NCBI RefSeq assembly: GCF_017355525.1
Contig: NZ_CP067395.1
Coordinates: forward strand, 62,001 to 126,000
Direction: 5' to 3'
DNA from: Lysobacter enzymogenes
Lineage (GTDB): Bacteria; Pseudomonadota; Gammaproteobacteria; Xanthomonadales; Xanthomonadaceae
DNA length: 64,000 nt
The position numbers and the translations under genes are program-made. Below, piece after piece: positions 28,618 to 36,562 of this stretch (its first letter is position 1; every line of letters starts with the position of its first letter). The notes under the pieces are model-generated. The model was not told the origin of the DNA. It saw only the letters and a list, made by a program, of their open reading frames with translations, and did no database searches.

Positions 28618-30381
28618 ATGGGGACACCCTTGGGTGGAAGCTGGCGCGGCTGGTTGGCCGTGCTCGCGTTGTGGGCGGTGGCGACGATCGCGTCGGCGCA
28701 GTCCCTGGTCCTGCCTTCCGCAGCCTTGGCCGCCGCGCCGCAGGCGCAGCGCGACCCGTACGACCCCACCGGTTTCCGCGCGCCTTCGCTGAGCCTGTCG
28801 CGGCTGGTGCAGGGCGATCCGGTGCCGGCGCGGGTGCTGTCCGGCGAATTCGACAGCCGCTTCGAGGCCGTGTCCGGGCAACAGGTGTGGGCGCCCAAGG
28901 GCCAGCCGGCGTGGTGGCGGGTGGTCGTCAACCAGGACGTCGAGGCAGGAATCGCGCCGCAGCTGACCATCGACCGGCCTTCGCGCCGCGAGATCGAGCT
29001 GTGGCGGCCCGGCGACGACCTGCCGCTGCGCCGCGCCATCTACGGCCCGGACATCGACCTCAACCATTCCACCCGCATGATCGTGTTCCCGCTGCCCAAG
29101 GGGCTGCACAAGGGCGACACGCTGTACCTGCGCATGCTCGCCGCCGACTTGATGCAGTCGCGGGTCGAGATCGAACCGCTGGCGATGGTCCAGCGCGAGG
29201 ACATGATGCACGTCGGCCTGCGCAGCGTGGTGCTGACCGCGATGGGCGTGGTCGCGGTGCTGGCGTTCGGGTTCTGGATCGGCTTGCGCGAGCGCGGCTA
29301 TGCCTATCTCGGGCTGACCCTGATCCTGCAGATCCTGACCCTGACCTCCGACGGCGGCGAGATGCGGGTGGTGCCGTGGCTCAACGAGATCGCCCCCGAC
29401 GCGCGCACCAACATCGTACTCAACACCGCCGCGGTGTTGGCCAGCATCCGCTTTTTGATCTTCTTCCTCGGCCTGCGCGCGACCCAGCCGCGGATCTCGC
29501 GCCTGCTCGACTGGTGCAGCTATTCGCTCGGCGGCCTGATCGTGGTGACGCTGTTCCGCACCTGGAAGTACAGCGCGCTGTTCGGCAACCTCAACCTGCT
29601 CGCGGTGGTCGCGCTGATCCTGTACGCGACCGTGGTGGCGGTGTGGCGGCGCCAGCGCGAAGCCTATTTCCTGTTGCTGGCGTGGTTGCCGCTGATGGGA
29701 TTGCTGGTGGTGCTGGTCGGCGCCAACCACCAGTGGTGGCCGGAATTCGATTGGCTCGAATACACCTTCCCGGTCGGCCTGGCGTTCGGCGGGCTGGGCC
29801 TGCTGCTCGGCCTGACCTCCAAGCTGCAACAGCTGCGCCGCGACCGCGACACCGCCAACCGCCTGGCCACCTACGACAGCCTGACCGGGGCGATGACCCG
29901 CGCGGCGATCTCGCAGAGCCTGCGCAGCGCGGTGGAAAGCGCGCACCGCTCGCGCCGGCCGCTGTCGGTGGTGTTCTTCGACATCGATCATTTCAAGCGC
30001 ATCAACGACGAGCACGGCCACCGCGTCGGCGACGAGACCCTGCGCATCGTCGCCCTGCGCACGCGCAACCGCTTGCGCGCCTACGACCTGTTCGGCCGCT
30101 ACGGCGGCGACGAGGTGCTGGTGGTGCTGGCCGACACCGCGCTGCGCGACGCGGTGCGGGTCGCCGAGCATCTGCGCGAATCGGTCAGCGGCAGCCCGCT
30201 GTCGATCGACGGCCGCCTGTTGCCGGTCAGCCTGAGCCTGGGCGTGGCCGAACTGGTGCCCGACGAGACGCCGGAGCAGTTGCTCGAACGCGCCGACGCG
30301 GCGCTGTACGCGAGCAAGTCGGCCGGCCGCGACCGGGTCACCGCGCACGGCGCCGAAGCCGCGCGCGAGGTGGTGTCGTGA
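28618..30381 (+). CDS. Membrane diguanylate cyclase with 7TMR-DISM-like sensor
   Basis: A 587-residue protein. Signal peptide (residues 10-30, ending ASAQ), a periplasmic beta-rich 7TM-DISM-extracellular-2-like domain (to about 195), seven hydrophobic segments (about 205-400), and a cytoplasmic GGDEF domain (about 420-580). The active-site loop is RYGGDEVLVVL, a functional GGDEF variant, with FDIDHFKRINDEHGHRVGD upstream. No RxxD inhibitory site is evident. It should make c-di-GMP in response to an envelope signal. ATG 28618 has GGAAGGGG six bases upstream; an earlier in-frame ATG would put the repeat-rich leader into protein. Its stop overlaps the GTG of the next gene. Confidence 0.9.
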   Translation: MGTPLGGSWRGWLAVLALWAVATIASAQSLVLPSAALAAAPQAQRDPYDPTGFRAPSLSLSRLVQGDPVPARVLSGEFDSRFEAVSGQQVWAPKGQPAWWRVVVNQDVEAGIAPQLTIDRPSRREIELWRPGDDLPLRRAIYGPDIDLNHSTRMIVFPLPKGLHKGDTLYLRMLAADLMQSRVEIEPLAMVQREDMMHVGLRSVVLTAMGVVAVLAFGFWIGLRERGYAYLGLTLILQILTLTSDGGEMRVVPWLNEIAPDARTNIVLNTAAVLASIRFLIFFLGLRATQPRISRLLDWCSYSLGGLIVVTLFRTWKYSALFGNLNLLAVVALILYATVVAVWRRQREAYFLLLAWLPLMGLLVVLVGANHQWWPEFDWLEYTFPVGLAFGGLGLLLGLTSKLQQLRRDRDTANRLATYDSLTGAMTRAAISQSLRSAVESAHRSRRPLSVVFFDIDHFKRINDEHGHRVGDETLRIVALRTRNRLRAYDLFGRYGGDEVLVVLADTALRDAVRVAEHLRESVSGSPLSIDGRLLPVSLSLGVAELVPDETPEQLLERADAALYASKSAGRDRVTAHGAEAAREVVS

Positions 30382-31217
30382 CCCCCGACGGCGGCGCGGC
30401 GCCGGCGCGATTGCGCACCGGCGACGTGCTGCTGCTGCGCCACCGCGGCCCGCTGGCGGCGTTGACCGCGTGGTTCGGCGAAAGCCGCTTCGATCACGCC
30501 GCCGTGGTCGGCCGCGCCGGCTATCTGATCGAAACCGGTTCGGGCGGGGTGATCGAACGCCCGCTGGCCGAATGCCTGGCCGACGAGCGACTGCTCGAAG
30601 CGCAGGCGCGGCGGCCGCTGGTCGCGGAGCGCCCGTTGCAGGACCCCGACCGCATCGCCGTGCTCGCGCATGCCTTGTCGCTGCGCCGCCCTGCGTTTTC
30701 CGGCGATCCGCTGGCCGCGCTCGGCCGCGCCGCGGCGCTGCGCGACCGCGAACTGCCCGACTCGGCGCCGCTGCGCGCGGCGTTGCGCGAAGCGCTGCTG
30801 CACACCGCCGCCGACAGCGCCGGCGCGATGAGCGCGAGCGAATTCGTCTACCGCTGCTTCGCCGAAAACCCCGCGCAACCGCGCGGCCGGCTGGCCCCGA
30901 GCCTGCCCGCCGCGCCGCCGCCGACGCTGGCGTTTCCCGAGCTGGATTGGGACTCGCTGTGGCCGCAGATCGGCGCGTGGCTGCGTCCCTCGCGGCGCGA
31001 AGCGTTGGGGCTCGCGGACGGCGACGCGCTGGCCGCCGGCCTGCACGCCGACGCCGAAGAACTCGAACAAGCGCTGACCCAAGCGCGCCAGCGCCGCGGC
31101 CTGATGGAACGCGGCAACGCCTTGCTCGCGCTCGCGGGCCCGCGCCTGCCGAACCCGAAGTGCGTGCGCATGCGCGAGCTGGAACTGTCGCCCTCGCTGC
31201 AAGCGCTGGAAATGTAG
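30378..31217 (+). CDS. YiiX/DUF830-like permuted papain-fold protein, catalytic Cys apparently absent
   Basis: A 279-residue protein starting at GTG, overlapping the GGDEF stop (GTGA). Residues 10-75 resemble the first block of permuted NlpC/P60 (YiiX/YebB) proteins: RTGDVLLLRHRG, then FDHAAVVG with the catalytic His. In relatives the nucleophile is in a CSEhV-type motif. Here the equivalent is SASEFVYRC, with Ala at the Cys position and a Cys five residues later. The C-terminal third is helical and unassigned. The TAG stop codon lies inside the first GAGCGGCG repeat unit (TGTAGG), so the present C terminus may be set by repeat insertion. Coupling to a diguanylate cyclase suggests a signalling or envelope function. 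Confidence 0.6.
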   Translation: MTPDGGAAPARLRTGDVLLLRHRGPLAALTAWFGESRFDHAAVVGRAGYLIETGSGGVIERPLAECLADERLLEAQARRPLVAERPLQDPDRIAVLAHALSLRRPAFSGDPLAALGRAAALRDRELPDSAPLRAALREALLHTAADSAGAMSASEFVYRCFAENPAQPRGRLAPSLPAAPPPTLAFPELDWDSLWPQIGAWLRPSRREALGLADGDALAAGLHADAEELEQALTQARQRRGLMERGNALLALAGPRLPNPKCVRMRELELSPSLQALEM

Positions 31218-31590
31218 GGGCGGCGCAAACCGCGACCGCGCCAACGCAACGACGACGAACGCCGCCGGCAGCCGGTCCACCGGCCGCGCGCGTTCGCAGT
31301 AGCGGCGCGACCGGTTGCTCTGCAGTCGCGGCTCGCGCCGCTCCTACAGGAAGATCGCAAGCCCCAACCGCCCCCTGTAGGAGCGGCGCAAGCCGCGACC
31401 GCGAAAACGCAACGACGACGAAGGCCGCCGGCAGCCGGTCCACCGGCCGCGCGCGTTCGCAGTAGCGGCGCGGCCGGTTGCCCCGCAGTCGCGGCTCGCG
31501 CCGCTCCTACAGGAAGATCGCAAGCCTCGACCGCCCCCTGTAGGAGCGGCGCAAGCCGCGACCGCGAAAACGCAGCCGCGACGAACGCGC
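31213..31590. repeat. Tandem array of 163-bp units of the GAGCGGCG palindrome family
   Basis: Two complete units (31213-31375, 31376-31538) and a third partial unit (to about 31590). Each contains TGTAGGAGCGGCGCAAGCCG, a spacer with GACGACGAA and GCCGGTCCACCGGCC, and the inverted arm GGCTCGCGCCGCTCCTACAG. The spacing is exactly 163 bp at several landmarks. Units differ by a few substitutions. Confidence 0.93.
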
Positions 31591-31614
31591 CCGCAGCCCG
31601 TCGGATCGCAGGCC

Positions 31615-32520
31615 TTACGGCGCCGCCTTACCCGCCGCCTGCGCCCGCTCCAACACCAGCAGCGGATCGATCCGCACGTCGAACCAGTTCATGCCCCAAT
31701 GCAGATGCGGCCCGGTCGCGCGGCCGGTCGCGCCGACCGCGCCGATCGTCTGTCCCTGGGCGATGCGGTCGCCGACTTTGACGTCGATGCGCGAGAGGTG
31801 CAGGAAATTCGAGCTGATGCCGTGGCCGTGATCGAGCAGCACGGTGCCGCCGGTCAGGTACAGGTCCGGCGCGGCGAACGTGATCACGCCGGCGGCCGGC
31901 GCTTTGACCGCGGTGCCGGTCGGCGCGGCGATGTCCATGCCCGAATGGCCCGAGCCCTTCTGCCCGTTGTAGACGCGCTGGTTGCCGAAGCGGCCGCTGA
32001 TGCGGCCCTGCACCGGCCACTGGAACGGCTGGGCGAAGTCGGGGCGTTCGTCGTCGCGCGCGCGCGCCGCGACCACCTGGGCCTGCTCGCGCTCGATCCG
32101 CGCGGCGATCTCCGGCGGCGGATTGACGGTCTTCGGCGGCACGCCGCTGATGTATTCGGTGGGGAAATCGCGCGCCGTCACGGCGATGCCGGCACGCTGC
32201 GGCGCGCCACCGGGCGGCTGCACTTCCACATTGAGGGTGCCGCTGGCGTCGCGGCCGACGCCGAACACCACGCTGCCGTAAGCGGTGACCCGCAACTGCC
32301 GACCGCCGTAGCGCACCACGCTGCCGGGCGGGACCTTGCCGATGACCATCGAGCCCTGCGGCACCGACGCGGGAAACACCAACCGCGCATCGGTCGCCGC
32401 TGCCGCCGCCGGTGCGGCGGCGTTGTCGGGAATGCTGCCTTGCGCCACGACCTGCGCCGACGCCGCCGGCGCCAGCGCGGCCGCGCAGATCAGCGCGGCC
32501 GCGCGCGTGGCCAGACTCAT
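31615..32520 (-). CDS. Exported M23-family metallopeptidase
   Basis: A 301-residue protein. Signal peptide residues 1-22 (ending ASAQ), an N-terminal beta domain (45-130) and an M23/LytM peptidase domain (about 185-295). Zinc ligands are in GHSGMDIAAP (H-x3-D) and HLHWGMN (HxH). Both are intact, so it should be an active endopeptidase on peptidoglycan cross-links, or an outer-membrane-associated opacity-type protease. The start overlaps the pyrC stop (ATGA), so the two are coupled. Confidence 0.92.
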   Translation of the reverse strand: MSLATRAAALICAAALAPAASAQVVAQGSIPDNAAAPAAAAATDARLVFPASVPQGSMVIGKVPPGSVVRYGGRQLRVTAYGSVVFGVGRDASGTLNVEVQPPGGAPQRAGIAVTARDFPTEYISGVPPKTVNPPPEIAARIEREQAQVVAARARDDERPDFAQPFQWPVQGRISGRFGNQRVYNGQKGSGHSGMDIAAPTGTAVKAPAAGVITFAAPDLYLTGGTVLLDHGHGISSNFLHLSRIDVKVGDRIAQGQTIGAVGATGRATGPHLHWGMNWFDVRIDPLLVLERAQAAGKAAP

Positions 32521-33848
32521 CGCGCGAACGCCAGACGCTGCCCGTTCGGCGCGCCGACCAGCGACACGCCGTCCCAGGCGAGCTGGCCGTTGACCCAGGT
32601 CGAGGCGATCCGGCTGCGGAAGGTGCGGCCCTCGAACGGCGACCAGCCGCACTTGGACAGCACGTCCTCGCGCGCGACCGTGTAAGGCGCGTCGTCGATC
32701 AGCACCAGGTCGGCGAAATAGCCTTCGCGCAGGAAGCCGCGCAGGTCCACATCGAACAGCTTGGCCGGCGCATGGGCGAACTTGTCGACCACCTGCGCGG
32801 TGCTCAGGCGGCCTTCGTGGACCAGTTCCAGCGCGGCGTTGAGCGCGAACTGCACCAGCGGCAAACCGCTCGGCGCCGAGGTGTACGGCCGCGCCTTTTC
32901 TTCCAGGGTGTGCGGCGCGTGGTCGGTGGCGAGCACGTCGATCACGTCGTTGGCGACCGCGCGGATCAGCGCCTCGCGGTCGGCCGGGTCCTTGATCGCC
33001 GGATTGCACTTGATCAGATGGCCGAGCTTCTCGTAATCGCTGCGATCGAAGCGCAGGAAATGGATGCAGGTCTCGGCGGTGATGCGCTTGCCTTCGATCG
33101 GGCCGGGCTGGAACAGCGCCAGTTCGTCGGCGGTGCTGATGTGCAGCACGTGCAGGCGGGTGTTGTGCTTGCGCGCCAGCGAGATCGCCAGCTCGGTCGA
33201 CTTCTTGCACGCCTCGCGCGAGCGGATGTCGGGATGGAACTGGGCCGGAATGTCGTCGCCGTACTTGGCCTTGTAGCGCGCCAGCTCGGCGTCGATCATC
33301 GGCGTGTCTTCGCAGTGGGTGATGATCGGCGTCGGCACGTCGCGGAAGATCGCGTCGAGGGTGACCGGATCGTCGACCAGCATGTTGCCGGTCGATGCGC
33401 CCATGAACACCTTGACGCCCGGCGCCGTGCGCGGGTCCAACTGCTGGATCGCGGCGAGGTTGTCGTTGCTCGCGCCCAGGTAGAAGCCGAAGTTGCCCCA
33501 GGCGCGGCCGGTCGCGCGGCGGTACTTGTCTTCCAGCGCGGCCGCGTCGAGCGTCGGCGGGCTGGTGTTGGGCATGTCCATGAACGTGGTCAGCCCGCCG
33601 GCCACCGCGGCGGCCGATTCGGTCGCCATGTCGGCCTTGTATTCCATGCCGGGTTCGCGGAAGTGCACCTGGTCGTCGATCATGCCCGGCAGCAGGCGGC
33701 GGCCGCGCGCGTCGATCACGGTCTCGCCGGCGCGCGCCGACAGGCCGGCGCCGATTTCGGCGATGCGGTCGCCGTCGATGCGCAGGTCGCCGTCGTACTC
33801 GCGTCCTTCGTTGACCAGGCGGGCGTTGACGATCAGGGTCGATGGCAT
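32517..33848 (-). CDS. pyrC: Dihydroorotase, type I
   Basis: A 443-residue amidohydrolase closing carbamoyl aspartate to dihydroorotate in pyrimidine synthesis. The metal signature is [10 protein letters not shown] (near residue 60), where the usual first His of the H-x-H pair is Gln. This variant is recurrent in one dihydroorotase subgroup. [15 protein letters not shown] and ATDHAPHT provide the other metal and substrate residues. It overlaps yidD upstream by 16 bp and the M23 gene downstream by 4 bp, forming a compact yidD-pyrC-M23 operon. Confidence 0.93.
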   Translation of the reverse strand: MPSTLIVNARLVNEGREYDGDLRIDGDRIAEIGAGLSARAGETVIDARGRRLLPGMIDDQVHFREPGMEYKADMATESAAAVAGGLTTFMDMPNTSPPTLDAAALEDKYRRATGRAWGNFGFYLGASNDNLAAIQQLDPRTAPGVKVFMGASTGNMLVDDPVTLDAIFRDVPTPIITHCEDTPMIDAELARYKAKYGDDIPAQFHPDIRSREACKKSTELAISLARKHNTRLHVLHISTADELALFQPGPIEGKRITAETCIHFLRFDRSDYEKLGHLIKCNPAIKDPADREALIRAVANDVIDVLATDHAPHTLEEKARPYTSAPSGLPLVQFALNAALELVHEGRLSTAQVVDKFAHAPAKLFDVDLRGFLREGYFADLVLIDDAPYTVAREDVLSKCGWSPFEGRTFRSRIASTWVNGQLAWDGVSLVGAPNGQRLAFAR

Positions 33849-34105
33849 GAGCAATGTCCGGAAGGGTCGGGGGAGGCGGCGGCGTCTTCGGTGCCGGGCA
33901 CCGGGTCGTAGCCGCCGGGATGCAGCGGATGGCAGCGCGCCAACCGCTTGAGTGTGAGCCAGCCGCCCTTGAGCGCGCCGTAATGCGCGATCGCCGTCAT
34001 CGAATACGACGAACAGCTCGGGTGGAAGCGGCAACGTTGGCCGAGCAAGGGGCTGATCCAACGTTTGTAGCCGCGCAGCAGGATGAGGAGCAGACGGGCG
34101 ATCAC
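33833..34105 (-). CDS. yidD: Membrane protein insertion efficiency factor YidD
   Basis: A 90-residue protein with the full YidD signature: [19 protein letters not shown], the Cys in HPSCSSYS, and [19 protein letters not shown]. It assists YidC-dependent insertion at the inner membrane. It is normally between rnpA and yidC; here it heads the pyrC operon. The last 20 residues overlap pyrC and are not conserved. Confidence 0.95.
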   Translation of the reverse strand: MIARLLLILLRGYKRWISPLLGQRCRFHPSCSSYSMTAIAHYGALKGGWLTLKRLARCHPLHPGGYDPVPGTEDAAASPDPSGHCSCHRP

Positions 34106-34473
34106 GTTTCCTTAATGCCGGCAGCGGTAGTGACGGTGCGGGGGAAGCTTGCGGCGAAAGCCCCGCGCTGGGGCGTATTTTACGCTTCCGGCGGGCGTGT
34201 CGCGGGACGCGTGCGGTGCGGTTGCCGCGGGTGCCCCGGCAGGGTATAACAGCGCGCTTTCCCCAAAACAAGGCAAGTGCAAGACGAAGGTCCGCCGCGG
34301 CGCGAAACGCGTAGCCGTGCCGTCCGGGCCGGGCGAAAACCGGTCGTGCGCCGGATTTCACTTGCGGTCATCGAACGCATGTGCATTTGATGGCCGGGTG
34401 GGTCATGCTTGGCCCGCGATGCCTCCGGACCGCGTCCGGCGGCGCCCTCAGGGAATAGAAGGACAAGCCTGTC
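34106..34473. other. 368-bp divergent gap between yidD and the DksA-family gene
   Basis: It holds divergent promoters that I cannot locate with confidence. I see no RNA structure, terminator or short gene. Confidence 0.45.
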
Positions 34474-35556
34474 GTGGCAGTGAAAAAACCTGCGAAGAAG
34501 GCCGCCAAGGCCGCCAAGAAGACCGTCAAGCCCGTCGCGAAGAAGGCCGCCAAGCCCGCGGCCAAGCCCGCGCCGAAGAAGACGGCGGCGAGCAAGCCGG
34601 CGGTCAAGAAGGCGCCGGCGGCGGCCAAGAAGGTCGCGGCCAAGGCGGCGCCGGTCAAGGCCGCCGCGGTCAAGAAGGCGGCGCCGGCCAAGCCCGCGGC
34701 GAAGCCGGCCGCCAAGGCGGCGCCGGTCAAGCCCGCCGCGGCCAAGAAGGCGGCGCCGGCCAAGCCCGCGGCCAAGCCGGTCGCAGCCAAAGCGACGCCG
34801 ATCAAAGAAACTGCCGCCGCCAAGCCCGACGTTAAAAAAGTTGAAGCGAACAAGCCTCAAGCTGTGAAGCACAAGCCCGCGCCCGGCGCGGCCCAGACCC
34901 CCTCGCCGCCTGCCCGGCCCAGCGCTCCGGCGCCCGCAGCCAAGCAGGCCGTCAGCATCTCCGACCAAAGCAAGAACACAGTGACCCAGACAGCATCCAG
35001 CAACCCTCCCGCCGGCAAGCCCGCGTCCGCTGCGGCCCGTCCGGCCGGCAAGGTCGCCGTGGCGGTGACCACCAAGGCGCCGTCCTCGCCCGCGCCGAAG
35101 ACCAAGGTCAAGGTCGTTCCGTACAAGAACGATCCCGCGACCGGCCGTCCGATCGTGCCGGAAGGCTACAAGCCCGGCCCGGACGAGGAATACATGAACC
35201 CGCTGCAACTCGAGTATTTCCGCCAGCGCCTGCTGCAATGGCGCACGGATCTGGTCGAGGAGTCCAAGCAGACCATCGAGAACCTCAAGGACGAAGTGCG
35301 CGACGTCGGCGACGAAGCCGAGCGCGCGACCCGCGAGACGGAGAACTCGCTGGAACTGCGCACCCGCGACCGCTACCGCAAGCTGATCAGCAAGATCGAC
35401 AGCACGCTCAAGCGCGTGGACTCCGGCGATTACGGTTTCTGCGTCGACACCGGCGAAGAGATCGGCCTGGACCGCCTCGAGGCGCGTCTGACCGCCGAGC
35501 GCACCATCGACGCGCAGGAGCGTTGGGAGCACATGCAGAAGCAGATGGGCGATTGA
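34474..35556 (+). CDS. dksA: DksA-family protein with histone H1/AlgP-like Lys-Ala-Pro N-terminal extension
   Basis: A 360-residue protein starting at GTG. Residues 1-125 are low-complexity KPAAKKA-type repeats like eukaryotic H1 tails and Pseudomonas AlgP. Residues about 140-215 are Ala/Pro/Ser-rich. The last 130 residues are DksA: MNPLQLEYFRQRLLQWR, the coiled coil with RDVGDEAERATRETE, and the globular end. The zinc finger of classical DksA has four Cys. Here only the first remains (GFCVDTGEEIG), the others being Thr, Thr and Ala (ERTIDAQE), so it is a zinc-free form. DksA binds the RNA polymerase secondary channel with ppGpp. The basic tail could add DNA binding. A terminator follows. Confidence 0.9.
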   Translation: MAVKKPAKKAAKAAKKTVKPVAKKAAKPAAKPAPKKTAASKPAVKKAPAAAKKVAAKAAPVKAAAVKKAAPAKPAAKPAAKAAPVKPAAAKKAAPAKPAAKPVAAKATPIKETAAAKPDVKKVEANKPQAVKHKPAPGAAQTPSPPARPSAPAPAAKQAVSISDQSKNTVTQTASSNPPAGKPASAAARPAGKVAVAVTTKAPSSPAPKTKVKVVPYKNDPATGRPIVPEGYKPGPDEEYMNPLQLEYFRQRLLQWRTDLVEESKQTIENLKDEVRDVGDEAERATRETENSLELRTRDRYRKLISKIDSTLKRVDSGDYGFCVDTGEEIGLDRLEARLTAERTIDAQERWEHMQKQMGD

Positions 35557-35951
35557 ACCTGCCGGTCCGCGTCTGACGAGAAAAGCCCGGCTTCGGCCGG
35601 GCTTTTTTGTTTTCGGGGCGGCGAGGGCTCGGCTGCGCCGAAGCAACGCGGAGCCCGCGTTCGCGGGAGTGACGGTAGTTGGTTTCGTTGAACTCTCGCC
35701 AGCCGTCATCCCCGCGAAGGCGGGGATCCAGAGACTTCAGAGTCATGCCTCGATAAAACCCTGGATATCCGGCTGCGCCGAAGTGAAACGGAGCCCGCCT
35801 TCGCGGAACGCCGGTGATTTGGTTGCGCAGCCCACAAGTGTTGCTTCGCGACCCAAACCCGCCAGCCGCCGCCGCGAACCGCCAGGATCGGTCCACGCCG
35901 CGCGGCCGCGGCGCAGGCACGCTGTCGTTGCCGCCATCGCAGGAGCCCGCC
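35557..35951. other. Repeat-rich gap before the deaminase gene
   Basis: After the terminator come two imperfect 38-bp direct copies (35631-35668 and 35771-35808, beginning GGCTGCGCCGAAG). Between them is a CGTCATCCCCGCGAAGGCGG palindrome (from about 35704), a type widespread in proteobacterial intergenic DNA. No gene is supported. Confidence 0.7.
35581..35608 (+). terminator. Rho-independent terminator after the DksA-family gene
   Basis: Stem AAGCCCGGC (35583-35591) with its complement (35596-35604), TTCG tetraloop, then six T residues. It lies 27 bp after the stop. Confidence 0.95.
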
Positions 35952-36425
35952 ATGCACGACTCGCACACCGCCCCGCATCATCTCGAATTCATGCGCGAGG
36001 CCATCGCCCTCGCGCGCGCCAACGCCGCCGCCGGCGGCCGCCCGTTCGGCGCGGTGCTGGTCTGCGACGGACGGGTCGTCGCGCGCGCCGTCAACCGCAT
36101 CCTGGAAACCCACGACCCGACCGCGCACGCCGAACTGTTGGCGATCCGCGAAGCGGCGCAGGCGCTCGGCGCGACCCGGCTGGACGGCTGCACGATCTAC
36201 GCCAGCGGCCATCCGTGTCCGATGTGCCTGGCGGCGATGCACCTGTGCGGCGTGGCGGGCGCCTACTACGCGTATTCGAACGAAGACGGCGAACCGTTCG
36301 GCCTGTCGACCGCCGGGGTCTACGCGCAGATGGCGCTGCCGCCGGCGCAGCAGCGCCTACCGTTGATGCGGTTGTTGCCCGACGGCGAGGCGGGTCTGTA
36401 TGCGCAGTGGGCGCAACGCGCCTGA
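35952..36425 (+). CDS. Nucleoside/guanine deaminase (cytidine-deaminase fold)
   Basis: A 157-residue zinc enzyme with HAEL (zinc His and catalytic Glu, near residue 57) and PCPMC (two Cys ligands, near 87). GGRPFGAVLVCDG and the C-terminal AYYAYSNEDGEPFG region fit the guanine/nucleoside deaminase branch (GuaD/TadA-like) rather than TadA itself, which has a different tail. ATG 35952 has AGGAG upstream. It is monocistronic between repeat blocks. Confidence 0.85.
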   Translation: MHDSHTAPHHLEFMREAIALARANAAAGGRPFGAVLVCDGRVVARAVNRILETHDPTAHAELLAIREAAQALGATRLDGCTIYASGHPCPMCLAAMHLCGVAGAYYAYSNEDGEPFGLSTAGVYAQMALPPAQQRLPLMRLLPDGEAGLYAQWAQRA

Positions 36426-36444
36426 GGCGCGCGGTTCGCAGCAA

Positions 36445-36531
36445 GCGTGGTGTCGCGGTCGCGGCTCGCGCCGCTTCTGCAGGGTACGTATCCGGCTGTA
36501 GGAGCGGCGCGAGCCGCGACCGCGACGCCGC
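36445..36531. repeat. GAGCGGCG palindrome copy, arms in outward order
   Basis: The inverted arm (36445-36482) comes first and the direct arm CTGTAGGAGCGGCGCGAGCC (36496-36531) second, opposite to the other complete copies. It lies between the convergent deaminase and MFS genes. Confidence 0.88.
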
Positions 36532-36562
36532 ACCTACGACGCAACCGCCGCGCAGCCCCGCC

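Noticed and set aside
27754..31443. A 1229-codon open frame on the minus strand
   Set aside because: It is a composition shadow of the folE2, GGDEF and YiiX-like genes in GC-rich DNA. The translation is Arg/Ala/Pro low-complexity with no domain, and it crosses the repeat array.
31213..31590. CRISPR array
   Set aside because: Units are 163 bp, palindromic throughout, with no short unique spacers and no cas genes.
34474..34860. DNA tandem repeats of the KPAAKK region as a variable-number repeat locus or CRISPR-like array
   Set aside because: The repeats follow codons of a Lys/Ala/Pro tail, are irregular in length and have no spacers.
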